The notes below the pieces were generated by a model. The model was not told the DNA's origin. It saw nothing but the letters and a program-made list of their open reading frames with translations, and did no database searches. This document shows, in pieces, positions 29,665 to 37,507 of a stretch of 56,820 nt of DNA. Source of the DNA: Buttiauxella noackiae ATCC 51607 (GTDB taxonomy: Bacteria; Pseudomonadota; Gammaproteobacteria; Enterobacterales; Enterobacteriaceae); NCBI RefSeq assembly GCF_001654865.1, contig NZ_LXEO01000058.1, positions 1 to 56,820 of the forward strand. Direction: 5' to 3'. How positions within the stretch are numbered: the stretch's first letter is position 1; every line of letters starts with the position of its first letter. The position numbers were made by a program, and so were the translations under genes.

Positions 29665-30636
29665 TTATTCCTTATTCTCAGAGGTAATCCAGGTGCCGCT
29701 TTGATGATTCAGTGCGGCTTTAATCGCTTGTGGGCTGGTGATCAGGCCGTTGGCATTTTTGCCGTTTTTTTGGCTGGCGTTGACGAAGCCAAGAATCGCT
29801 TCCACTTTCGGCTGCATGCTGCCAACGCCGAACTGGCCTTCATCAAGCAGCGTTTGGGCTTGCGCGATGCTCAGCGTATCCAGCCATTGCTGTTGTGGAG
29901 TGCCGAAGTTAATCGCCACTTTCTCCACGCCGGTTGGGATCAGCAGCAGATCCGCACCGAGCTGGCTTGCCAGCAGCGCAGACGCCAGATCTTTATCGAT
30001 CACCGCTTCAACGCCTTTCAGTTGATGCTGTTCATCGCGAACCACCGGAATACCGCCGCCGCCGCAGGCGATAACGATATAACCCTGCTTAACCAGGTTG
30101 GCGATGGTGTCGCGTTCGATGATTTCGAGCGGAGCCGGTGACGGTACGGTACGACGCCAGCCGCGACCCGCGTCTTCCATCATCGTCCAGCCGAGTTCCT
30201 GCTGGCGCTGAACGGCGGTTTGTTCGTCCATAAACGCGCCAACGGGTTTGTTCGGATTAGCGAAAGCGTGGTCGTTTTGATTCACCAGCGTTTGAGTTAC
30301 GAGAGTGACAACGGGTTTTGAAATGCCACGGCGCGCCAGTTCGTTGTGCAACGCTTTCTGGAACATGTAGCCGATTGCGCCCTGGGTATCGCCGACTGCA
30401 TAGTCCAGCGGTACCGGAGCGACTTCTGCACTGGCAAGTTCGGAGCGGCGCAGAATAAAGCCGACCTGCGGACCGTTACCATGGGTGAGCACCAGATTCC
30501 ATCCGGCTTCGACCATATCGGTAATGTGCTTAACGCTTTCCATCACCGCTTCGTACTGATCGGGAATGCTGTTGTGGCGATCGTCCTGGATTAGGGCATT
30601 GCCGCCTACAGCGACGACAGCTAAAGGCTTGCTCAT
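29665..30636 (-). CDS. Carbamate kinase (AllK/ArcC-like)
   Basis: A 323-residue amino-acid-kinase-fold enzyme. Signatures seen: VAVGGNALIQ at the N-terminus, LTHGNGPQVGFI (about residues 50-61), the VIACGGGGIPV loop and AVIDKDLASALLA. It makes ATP from carbamoyl phosphate and ADP, releasing carbamate that breaks down to CO2 and NH3. It overlaps the upstream AllG-like gene by 4 bp, which ties the kinase to a carbamoyltransferase; in the E. coli allantoin cluster the kinase AllK has the same role. No arginine deiminase genes are nearby, so this is not an arc operon. Confidence 0.93.
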   Translation of the reverse strand: MSKPLAVVAVGGNALIQDDRHNSIPDQYEAVMESVKHITDMVEAGWNLVLTHGNGPQVGFILRRSELASAEVAPVPLDYAVGDTQGAIGYMFQKALHNELARRGISKPVVTLVTQTLVNQNDHAFANPNKPVGAFMDEQTAVQRQQELGWTMMEDAGRGWRRTVPSPAPLEIIERDTIANLVKQGYIVIACGGGGIPVVRDEQHQLKGVEAVIDKDLASALLASQLGADLLLIPTGVEKVAINFGTPQQQWLDTLSIAQAQTLLDEGQFGVGSMQPKVEAILGFVNASQKNGKNANGLITSPQAIKAALNHQSGTWITSENKE

Positions 30637-32054
30637 TTTTTTGCTCCCTGCATTACGGTTTGCGCCAGTGCCTGAATTGCATCTACGAAACAGGACATCG
30701 GCGCGGTGGTGATCCCGGCGCCAATCTGGCCTACGCCTGCCTGTTTGTGGGCGATACCGGTGTTAATGACCGGCAGAATGCCGCGGTCAGCCACTTTGCG
30801 TGCGTCGATGCCCGCCGCCGTTGGTGCGAAGTTCAGCGCTGGCAGAGTAAACGCCGGGTTTGAGCCAAGCGTGATGAACTGCATACGACGGCTGTTATTG
30901 GTAGCATCAGCAGGGGTGCCGCCCACGAATTTCACGATTGCCGGAGAAGAGGCCATAGCGAAGCCGCCGACGCCTGCGGTTTCGGTGATTGCACTGTCGC
31001 CCAAATCCGCCGCAGCGTCGTCCACGCCGTAGCCTGGGAAGAACAGGCCTTCAACCGGGTTCGCCGGAGCCTGGAACCACTGGTCGCCCGTGCCGGATAA
31101 GCGGATCCCAAAATTCACGCCGTTGCGCGCCATGACCGTAACCATTGAGCTGAACGGTACGCCAGCGGCGGCGTCCATCATGACTTTACAGGCCGCCATC
31201 GAAAGATTAAGGAAGAAATGGTCGTTGCCGGTGATAAACGCCACCACGCGTTGCATGACTTCCAGCGGCAGATTGCTGGCCAGCAGAGCAGGCACCAGAC
31301 GTTTGATCAGTAAGCCTGTGGCAGCAGCGTTGCGGTTGTGCACTTCATCGCCCATGTGCAGCGCTTGTGCCATCAGCGGTTTTAATTCCAGCTCGCCGAT
31401 ATGACGTACCGCCACTTTCAGCGCCGGAGCCAGTTCGTTGCGCATCCAGTGCAGACGTTGCAACACTTCGTCGTTATTCGCGCCAAAGCGTAAAACTTTG
31501 CCCAGCCCTTCGTTGAAGTTACAGAACGCACGCTGGCCGTTTGTTTTGTTTTCAATCACCCACAGCGGCATGGACGGGCTGATAATCCCCGCCATTGGGC
31601 CGACGGCGGTGTAGTGGTGGCATGGCTCGAGATCTATATTGCCGCTTTTGGCGAGCAGTTCGGCCTCTTCATGTCTGGTGGCCCAGCCTTCAAACAGGAT
31701 CGCGCCGACAATCGCGCCTTTCACCGGGCCGCACATATTTTCCCAGCTAATCGGCGGGCCAGAGTGCAAAATCAGTTTGCGTTCGGCCATTGCCGGAATG
31801 GCTTCATCGGCCATCATCACGTCAACCAGCACCGGCTGGGCGTTCAGGTAACGCTCCATCGCCACCTGGTTGGCTTGCTCAACGAGTGGGTGGCGCAGTA
31901 AATCCGCCAGATCTAAACCGGCGTCGATATTCCCCAACGCAGGGGGTTGCCAGCTTAGCGCGATGGCTTCGCCACCCACTTTCTGAATATTGTTGGCGAA
32001 GCCCGCAAGCCCCGCATTGACCACTTTCAGCGGCTGATTAAATAAGGTGTTCAT
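30633..32054 (-). CDS. AllG/YlbE-like DUF1116 carbamoyltransferase component
   Basis: A 473-residue protein of the DUF1116 (YlbE) family; landmarks are LHSGPPISWENMCGPVKGAI, GPMAGIISPSMPLWVIEN and NGVNFGIRLSGTGDQWF. In E. coli, YlbE (AllG) is one of three proteins needed for oxamate carbamoyltransferase, which turns oxalurate and phosphate into oxamate and carbamoyl phosphate at the end of anaerobic allantoin use. It overlaps the FdrA-like gene by 4 bp and the kinase gene by 4 bp. It is longer than the E. coli protein (about 419 residues). The substrate here is unknown. Confidence 0.88.
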   Translation of the reverse strand: MNTLFNQPLKVVNAGLAGFANNIQKVGGEAIALSWQPPALGNIDAGLDLADLLRHPLVEQANQVAMERYLNAQPVLVDVMMADEAIPAMAERKLILHSGPPISWENMCGPVKGAIVGAILFEGWATRHEEAELLAKSGNIDLEPCHHYTAVGPMAGIISPSMPLWVIENKTNGQRAFCNFNEGLGKVLRFGANNDEVLQRLHWMRNELAPALKVAVRHIGELELKPLMAQALHMGDEVHNRNAAATGLLIKRLVPALLASNLPLEVMQRVVAFITGNDHFFLNLSMAACKVMMDAAAGVPFSSMVTVMARNGVNFGIRLSGTGDQWFQAPANPVEGLFFPGYGVDDAAADLGDSAITETAGVGGFAMASSPAIVKFVGGTPADATNNSRRMQFITLGSNPAFTLPALNFAPTAAGIDARKVADRGILPVINTGIAHKQAGVGQIGAGITTAPMSCFVDAIQALAQTVMQGAKK

Positions 32055-33610
32055 GCGGATACTCCGTTTTTCTTAACCTGAATCTGTGCAGCGATGCTCG
32101 CCCAGGTGGCGGCCTGTGCGTTGCAATCGGCAACGATAACGCCTGCCGCGCGCAGGGCATCAATCTGGCGGCTGCGCTGTTGCGGATCTGCCTGGGTGCC
32201 GCAAACGTGGGCGATCAGCAGCGGAGCGTTGGCTTTGTCGATTTTTGCCAGCAACTCCAGCAATTCGGCGGCGGGTTCTTCGGCTGCGCCATAGCCCAGC
32301 ACCAGGTCAAATAGCACAACGGCGGTTTGCGGATCGTTGAGTTCTGCAAGCAGGCGCTGGTTACGCAGCGTTGGATCGATCATCGGGTGCGGTTTGCCAC
32401 GAGTGAAATCGTCGTCACCCATGTCGATCAGCGTATGTCCCGCGCTCTTCCAGATGTCGGCCAGTTTGCTGTTGCCGGAAACAGGTGTGTTGGACGAAGC
32501 TGTAAAGCCGTGCTGTTGGCAAAGTAGCTGCGCTTCGTAACAGAAGGTGCCGCCAGCAAATACACCGCGAATCAACTGGCGAGTTGCAGGCAAGGGAAGG
32601 CAGGCTTTTTCCAGCGCGGCGATTTGTGCGGCATCTGGCTGCAAGGCGTGCTGAGCCAGGGGCGTTTTATTCAGCAGTGCGACGGCAAGGTCGGCTGCGC
32701 TGGCGAGGGTGCACGCTGCGGTAACGTTAGGGCGGGTAATATCTTCTGATTTGGCACCGAGGAAGTTAACAACTACCGGTTTACCTGCCGCCTGAGCCTG
32801 TTCCAGAATGCGTTCAGCTACGGCTTTTGAAGGTGGCTTGGAGATTAACACGATCACTTTTGTCGCTTCATCTTCTGCCAGTGCTTGCAGGCCGAACAAC
32901 ATAGAAATGCCGCCGATTTCCTCGCTTAAATCGTGCCCGCCGGTACCGAGTGCCTGGGAAATACCCGCGCCAAGCTGGTCGATACGGCAGGTGACTTCCT
33001 GCACGCCAGTGCCGGATGCACCGACTACACCAATCGCACCACGATTCACAACGTTGGCAAAGCCGAGCGGAATACCGTTAACAATGGCGGTGCCGCAGTC
33101 CGGCCCCATCACAATCAGGTTGCGTTCGCGGGCGTGGACTTTAATCGCTTTTTCCTGCGCGACGCTGACGTTATCGCTGAACATCATCACGTTCATGCCG
33201 AGGTTCAGCGCTTTCATGGCTTCGGCGGCGGCGTAATCGCCAGGGACGGAAATCAGTGCCAGATTCGCCTGTGGCTCTTTTTCCAGCGCCATCTCCATGC
33301 TGACCAAATCTGGCGTGCGTACACCGTCGTTATTGTCTTGTGCAGGTTTGCTGTTCAGGCGTTCATGGGCCAGAGCCAGCGCTTCCTGGCAGGCGTCTTC
33401 TTCGCCCATCACTGCAATGATCAGGTCGTTCGGCCCGGCGCTGATGTTGTCCCCAAGCCCGACGTCATGCAGTTGTTCGAGGTTGGTGGCGGTGCCCATA
33501 ACGACCGATGCCTGCTGAATGCCGGGTAACTTGCTGATTTGGGCTGAAATCTGCATCAGGGAGACGGAATCCTGATAGAGATTTTTGAAAACTTTATAAT
33601 CTACTTTCAT
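32051..33610 (-). CDS. fdrA: FdrA/AllF-like carbamoyltransferase component
   Basis: A 519-residue protein of the FdrA family, related to succinyl-CoA synthetase alpha chains: NLYQDSVSLMQIS at the N-terminus, MMFSDNVSVAQEKAIK, VMGPDCGTAIVNGIPLGFAN, GVVGASGTGVQEV (nucleotide-binding-like turn) and KPHPMIDPTLRNQRL with a conserved His. FdrA (AllF) is the large part of the E. coli oxamate carbamoyltransferase. The ATG at 33610 is preferred over a TTG at 33655 because MKVDYKVFKNLYQDSVSLM aligns with the family start. A 95-bp gap separates it from the AllH-like gene, the longest in the catabolic part. Confidence 0.9.
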   Translation of the reverse strand: MKVDYKVFKNLYQDSVSLMQISAQISKLPGIQQASVVMGTATNLEQLHDVGLGDNISAGPNDLIIAVMGEEDACQEALALAHERLNSKPAQDNNDGVRTPDLVSMEMALEKEPQANLALISVPGDYAAAEAMKALNLGMNVMMFSDNVSVAQEKAIKVHARERNLIVMGPDCGTAIVNGIPLGFANVVNRGAIGVVGASGTGVQEVTCRIDQLGAGISQALGTGGHDLSEEIGGISMLFGLQALAEDEATKVIVLISKPPSKAVAERILEQAQAAGKPVVVNFLGAKSEDITRPNVTAACTLASAADLAVALLNKTPLAQHALQPDAAQIAALEKACLPLPATRQLIRGVFAGGTFCYEAQLLCQQHGFTASSNTPVSGNSKLADIWKSAGHTLIDMGDDDFTRGKPHPMIDPTLRNQRLLAELNDPQTAVVLFDLVLGYGAAEEPAAELLELLAKIDKANAPLLIAHVCGTQADPQQRSRQIDALRAAGVIVADCNAQAATWASIAAQIQVKKNGVSA

Positions 33611-33705
33611 CGGTTTATGCCTGTTTCTTACTGCCCAATCGTGAAATTCGGGCAAAGCGATCCCGTGCAGAGTTTCTGTGGCTCTACAGGGGGGATTTTG
33701 TAATG

Positions 33706-34581
33706 TCAGAGCGTGGCTTTTAAGTTACGCAACCCGTGCAGCATTCCGGCGAGACAATCCACGCCTGATGAGGCGCCAAACTGCATAACCTGTTCGGCAG
33801 CGTGGACAACCGCCATAGTCTGCGCCTGTGAGGTGAGTTGTTCCTGCAACGCGCAAACGGGCTGTGAAAAATGACCTTCCAAAGCCCGGCTGAGATAGTG
33901 ACGGCTGATGTCCGTGGTTCGCGTCAGGTGCTGCGCTATCAGCGATTGCATCCGCTTCTGGTGCGTTTGTAGTTCTGGCGTGAGTTTCCAGGGACTAAGG
34001 GCTGCCAGATAACCCAACAGATAATCATCGCCATCCGGCGTTAAACCTTTGCCATAGCCGATTAGCTTCACGACCTGGTTTTCGAGCGACTCAGGTTGTT
34101 CCTGTGGTATCAGTCGCAGCCTGCTTTCGTCTTGGCTCACCGGAGCGGAGGCCCAAAACAGATCGCTTTCCACCCGGTGTTCCAGGCAGTAGAGCAGCAA
34201 TTGCGAGGCCAGCGTTTCGTAGTGCTGCAAAGCCTCTGGCAGCGCGTTCAGACTTAACGACTTGCCGCTAAGCCTGGGTTGCCAGACTACCGCTTCACTT
34301 AACTTCACCTGCCAATGCAGCGACTGAATGTGTTCCGCTGTCAGTTGAACGGCTTCACCCCGGTTTGCCTGCTGTCGCCAGTCCCAGTTGTGGGGTAAAT
34401 CCACACACACGGCATCGGGTAAGTTCTGGTAAAACTCTGCATCTAAAAGCGTGAAAAGATAGCCATCGTCAGCGATAAGGTTTAAAGTGTGCGCAAAACA
34501 GCTATGAACATGCGCATTCTTCGGTAACCGTGTGGCAGCGAGATACCCAATGGATACGGCTGCATGCGTGACGATAGCCAT
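33706..34581 (-). CDS. AllH/YlbF-like DUF2877 protein
   Basis: A 291-residue protein of the DUF2877 family (E. coli YlbF/AllH). The recognisable core is LIGYGKGLTPDGDDYLLGYLAAL, the family hallmark, and a C-terminal FGASSGVDCLAGMLHGL segment. AllH is the third component required for oxamate carbamoyltransferase activity. It starts 5 bp after the hydrolase gene, so the two are probably co-translated. The catalytic contribution of this subunit is not known in detail. Confidence 0.86.
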   Translation of the reverse strand: MAIVTHAAVSIGYLAATRLPKNAHVHSCFAHTLNLIADDGYLFTLLDAEFYQNLPDAVCVDLPHNWDWRQQANRGEAVQLTAEHIQSLHWQVKLSEAVVWQPRLSGKSLSLNALPEALQHYETLASQLLLYCLEHRVESDLFWASAPVSQDESRLRLIPQEQPESLENQVVKLIGYGKGLTPDGDDYLLGYLAALSPWKLTPELQTHQKRMQSLIAQHLTRTTDISRHYLSRALEGHFSQPVCALQEQLTSQAQTMAVVHAAEQVMQFGASSGVDCLAGMLHGLRNLKATL

Positions 34582-34586
34582 GTTGC

Positions 34587-35252
34587 TTAGCCTTTCAGAC
34601 CTTTGATGATGGCATCGGCGTTGCTGACCCAGCCAAAGATCGCGCCCTGGGCTTTGATCATCTCCAGCGCGTATTTTTGGAATTCAGGGAAGTAAGAACC
34701 TACGCAGTCTTCTGGAATGATGCACTCGTAGCCGCGATCGTTCGCTTCACGCACCGTGGTGTTCACGCAAACTTCGGTCGTTACGCCGCACACAATCAGC
34801 GTTTTGATGCCGTTGTTTTGCAGAATCAGATGTAAATCAGTTTGGTAGAACGCACCTTTACCCGGTTTGTCGATGATTGGCTCACCGGCAACGGGATACA
34901 GTTCAGGAATGATGTCGTGCCCGGCTTCGCCACGTACCAATGTGCGGCCCATTGGGCCTGGTTCGCCGATAAAAGTCTTACCGCCGCGAGTGAGTTTGGC
35001 TGGTGGGCAATCGGTCAAATCCGGGCGATGGCCTTCACGAGTGTGGATAACCAACAGATCTTTGTTTCGCGCCACTTCCAGTACGTGTTTACACGGTTCA
35101 ATCGCACTGCGAACCAGTGAAACATCATTACCTAACGCTTCGCCAAAACCACCGGCTTCCACGAAATCACGCTGCATATCAATCATCACCAGCGCGGTTG
35201 TTTTTCGATCAAAGGGCAGAGCAAAAGGTTGAGCTTCAAAAGCATGAGTCAT
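34587..35252 (-). CDS. Isochorismatase-family amidohydrolase, biuret-hydrolase-like
   Basis: A 221-residue cysteine hydrolase. The catalytic triad of the family is visible: Asp25 in VMIDMQRDF, Lys129 in IIDKPGKGAF and Cys162 in VTTEVCV. As remembered from the Rhizobium biuret hydrolase BiuH (Asp36, Lys142, Cys175, Gln215), the Lys-Cys and Cys-Gln spacings are kept, with Gln202 in KAQGAIFG; HTREGHRPDL, GEPGPMGRTLVRGEAG and TVREANDRGYECIIPEDCVG also agree. Likely reaction: biuret plus water to allophanate plus ammonia. Related ureido or N-carbamoyl amides are possible. It is the first gene of the island operon. Confidence 0.82.
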   Translation of the reverse strand: MTHAFEAQPFALPFDRKTTALVMIDMQRDFVEAGGFGEALGNDVSLVRSAIEPCKHVLEVARNKDLLVIHTREGHRPDLTDCPPAKLTRGGKTFIGEPGPMGRTLVRGEAGHDIIPELYPVAGEPIIDKPGKGAFYQTDLHLILQNNGIKTLIVCGVTTEVCVNTTVREANDRGYECIIPEDCVGSYFPEFQKYALEMIKAQGAIFGWVSNADAIIKGLKG

Positions 35253-35266
35253 CTTAAAATCTCCAG

Positions 35267-35279
35267 TTCACCAGGTGAA
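35267..35279. promoter_or_regulatory. LysR-type box (T-N11-A) before the island operon
   Basis: TTCACCAGGTGAA is a perfect 6+6 palindrome around one base and fits the LysR T-N11-A pattern. It lies 15 bp before the start codon of the first island gene, next to its GGAG ribosome site (35262-35265). The island's own LysR regulator is the natural candidate to bind it, though a site this close to the start codon would suit repression or autoregulation of leader RNA better than activation. Confidence 0.5.
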
Positions 35280-35401
35280 TAATTACATTGTCTGTAGACG
35301 AGTATTCAGAAGATGTGCTGCTTAAAACAGCGAAATAGTTTCCGTGGGTGCAACGAATAATTTGCATTAACGAAATTGATTAACAAGTGCTGGAGATGAA
35401 T

Positions 35402-35417
35402 TGTGAGAGGGGTCAAA
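35402..35417. promoter_or_regulatory. Possible CRP site upstream of the island operon
   Basis: TGTGAGAGGGGTCAAA matches TGTGA-N6-TCACA at nine of ten conserved positions. It is about 150 bp upstream of the operon's first start codon, a plausible place for catabolite control. No clear -35/-10 pair was recognised on the minus strand in 35280-35400, so the link is weak. Confidence 0.35.
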
Positions 35418-35450
35418 TTGTGGACGGGCAACTGCAAAAAAGTTGATGTA

Positions 35451-35504
35451 AAAGCCCGTCAGGCACTAAAAAATTGTCGCAATAATGTGAGCCTGACGGG
35501 CTTT
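35451..35504 (-). terminator. 14-bp inverted repeat downstream of ysgA
   Basis: AAAGCCCGTCAGGC (35451-35464) and GCCTGACGGGCTTT (35491-35504) are perfect inverse copies separated by 26 AT-rich bases. Read on the minus strand the hairpin is followed by a T-rich stretch, so it likely ends the ysgA transcript 12 bp after the stop codon and insulates the island promoter. Confidence 0.65.
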
Positions 35505-35516
35505 GAATTAAATGGG

Positions 35517-36341
35517 TTACTTGCTTGCACCATAGCGCTCAAACCACGCTAACATCCGTTGCCAGCCATCTTTGGCTGAATCTGCATGATAGCTCGGGCG
35601 ATAGTCGGCATTAAAAGCATGTCCAGCTTCCGGATAAACGATGATTTCTGCGTTGGCATTAGCAGCACGCAACGCATGGCGCATGGTTTCCACAGTATCC
35701 TGCGCAATGCCCGTATCCTGCCCGCCATAAAGCCCAAGCACTGGCGCATTTAAATTGACTGCGATGTCGACAGGGTGATGCGGAGAATTTAATGTCTTTT
35801 CGCCCACTAATTTGCCATACCAGGCCACGGCCGATTTCAACTGCGGATTATGTGCGGCATACAGCCAGGTTATTCGGCCACCCCAACAAAACCCCGTCAT
35901 CATCAAACGATGTGCATCACCACCGTTTCTTGCCGCCCAATTGGCGACGTGATCCAGATCCGCGAGCACCTGTGCATCGGGCACTTTTGAAACCAGCTCG
36001 CTGAACAAGGTAGGGATATCGGCATAATCATTAGGATCACCCTGGCGGAAATAGAGCTCCGGCGCGATTGCCAGGTACCCTTCCAGCGCCAGGCGACGGC
36101 AGACATCGCGAATATGCTCATGCACGCCGAAAATTTCCTGCACTACAATCACGATGGGTAAGGGGCCAGCAGCATCTTTTGGCCTGGCGTGATAAGCAGG
36201 CATGTTTTCGCCCTGCGTAGGAATTGAGGTTTCCCCTGCATGAAGAGCATCATTTGGGGTATGCAATGCGGTTGAAGCAAGAGGGGAGGCCGCTGGCGCA
36301 AAATGCCCGCCCGGTGATTTATCTATATGTTCTTCTTTCAT
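35517..36341 (-). CDS. ysgA: Dienelactone hydrolase family protein YsgA
   Basis: A 274-residue alpha/beta-hydrolase. The catalytic Cys sits in MMTGFCWGGRITWLYA, the Asp in YGGQDTGIAQ and the His in PEAGHAFNADYRPS, the Cys-Asp-His triad of dienelactone hydrolases. VVIVVQEIFGVHEHIRD is the oxyanion region. Its natural substrate in enterics is not known. In E. coli it sits directly next to metE; here the island separates them. Confidence 0.92.
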   Translation of the reverse strand: MKEEHIDKSPGGHFAPAASPLASTALHTPNDALHAGETSIPTQGENMPAYHARPKDAAGPLPIVIVVQEIFGVHEHIRDVCRRLALEGYLAIAPELYFRQGDPNDYADIPTLFSELVSKVPDAQVLADLDHVANWAARNGGDAHRLMMTGFCWGGRITWLYAAHNPQLKSAVAWYGKLVGEKTLNSPHHPVDIAVNLNAPVLGLYGGQDTGIAQDTVETMRHALRAANANAEIIVYPEAGHAFNADYRPSYHADSAKDGWQRMLAWFERYGASK

Positions 36342-36470
36342 TGGTATTCTCCTTACCAGAAATAGCGCATTGCGATAACTATAGCTTTTCCCCGTTATTC
36401 TTCGAGTTGCTGGTGGATTGTTTGGTTGCTCTCATCTCAATATCAGAACGACGAACACCACCCCTTTAAG

Positions 36471-36486
36471 TGTGATTTTCATCACT
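36471..36486 (+). promoter_or_regulatory. Upstream CRP site of udp
   Basis: TGTGATTTTCATCACT is a near-perfect CRP site (TGTGA-N6-TCACT). Its centre is 52 bp from the second CRP site, the spacing that lets CytR bind between two CRP dimers in the CytR regulon. Confidence 0.88.
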
Positions 36487-36522
36487 ATTGCAGTTGAAAA
36501 TAATGTAACTTGTTTGATTCAA

Positions 36523-36538
36523 AGTGAAATGCGTCACG
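36523..36538 (+). promoter_or_regulatory. Promoter-proximal CRP site of udp
   Basis: AGTGAAATGCGTCACG (AGTGA-N6-TCACG) is centred at 36530.5. With the -10 hexamer TACAGT at 36560-36565 the predicted start is 36572, placing the site at -41.5, the class II activation position. CytR repression relieved by cytidine is known for udp in E. coli. Confidence 0.82.
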
Positions 36539-36611
36539 AAATTCTTTGCGGGGGTTCTGTACAGTACCCCCATAGCAATGTAAGCCAACCTATTCAACGC
36601 AGGAGTCTGTT

Positions 36612-37373
36612 ATGTCCAAGTCTGATGTTTTTCACCTCGGCCTCACTAAAAGCGATCTGCAAGGGGCAACACTTGCCATCGTCCCGGGCGATCCAGAGCG
36701 AGTTGAAAAAATCGCTGTGCTGATGGACAAGCCGGTCAAATTGGCTGCCCACCGTGAATTTACTACCTGGCGTGCTGAGTTAGATGGCAAGCCAGTTATC
36801 GTCTGTTCCACCGGTATCGGTGGTCCATCAACCTCTATCGCGGTTGAAGAGCTGGCGCAGCTGGGGATTCGTACTTTCCTGCGTATCGGGACGACCGGTG
36901 CCATCCAGCCACATATCAATGTTGGTGATGTTCTGGTGACAACTGCTTCTGTGCGCCTTGATGGTGCCAGTCTGCACTTTGCACCAATGGAATATCCAGC
37001 CGTTGCTGACTTCGCCTGTACTACCGCACTGGTTGAAGCCGCGAAATCTATCGGCGCGACCACACACATTGGTGTGACTGCATCTTCCGATACCTTCTAC
37101 CCAGGCCAGGAGCGTTACGACACCTTCTCAGGCCGCGTAGTTAACCGCTACAAAGGCTCCATGGAAGAGTGGCAGCAGATGGGCGTGATGAACTATGAGA
37201 TGGAATCTGCAACACTTCTGACCATGTGTGCAAGCCAGGGGTTGCGTGCGGGTATGGTTGCAGGCGTGATTGTGAACCGTACTCAGCAAGAAATTCCTAA
37301 CGCTGAAACGATGAAGAAAACCGAAAGCCACGCAGTGAAAATCGTTGTAGAAGCAGCTCGTCGCCTAATCTAA
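36612..37373 (+). CDS. udp: Uridine phosphorylase
   Basis: A 253-residue enzyme that splits uridine with phosphate into uracil and ribose 1-phosphate. [19 protein letters not shown] and [12 protein letters not shown] form the phosphate-binding start, and [18 protein letters not shown] is the nucleoside phosphorylase signature. Length equals the E. coli protein. Preceded by two CRP sites and followed by a strong terminator, it is a single-gene unit. Confidence 0.97.
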   Translation: MSKSDVFHLGLTKSDLQGATLAIVPGDPERVEKIAVLMDKPVKLAAHREFTTWRAELDGKPVIVCSTGIGGPSTSIAVEELAQLGIRTFLRIGTTGAIQPHINVGDVLVTTASVRLDGASLHFAPMEYPAVADFACTTALVEAAKSIGATTHIGVTASSDTFYPGQERYDTFSGRVVNRYKGSMEEWQQMGVMNYEMESATLLTMCASQGLRAGMVAGVIVNRTQQEIPNAETMKKTESHAVKIVVEAARRLI

Positions 37374-37381
37374 TTCCGCTA

Positions 37382-37407
37382 AAGCCGGCGCAAGCCGGCT
37401 TATTTTT
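37382..37407 (+). terminator. Intrinsic terminator after udp
   Basis: AAGCCGGC-GCAA-GCCGGCTT forms an 8-bp stem with a GNRA-type loop, followed by ATTTTT. Confidence 0.93.
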
Positions 37408-37507
37408 ATGCTTTGCGTAATGCCTCGCAGTAAACTCCTTTTCATCTGGACATTTATACAGCACAATTTTATTTTGCTGGTGTCTGGCATGGCTTGTGGG
37501 AGTGACT

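Noticed and set aside
29554-30141. 195-codon plus-strand frame opposite the carbamate kinase
   Set aside because: Overlaps two supported genes on the other strand and shows no family features.
29665-30636. Carbamate kinase as part of an arginine deiminase (arc) operon
   Set aside because: No arginine deiminase, ornithine carbamoyltransferase or ArcD gene is near; neighbours are the FdrA/AllG/AllH set.
32933-33529. 198-codon plus-strand frame opposite fdrA
   Set aside because: Low-complexity His/Gly-rich shadow of a well supported coding sequence.
33611-33655. Upstream TTG start adding 15 residues to FdrA
   Set aside because: The ATG at 33610 aligns with the FdrA family N-terminus; the TTG version has no support beyond an open frame.
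26925-35516. Island as a mobile element with attachment sites
   Set aside because: No integrase, transposase, tRNA target or flanking direct repeats were found at either border; gain or loss mechanism remains unknown.
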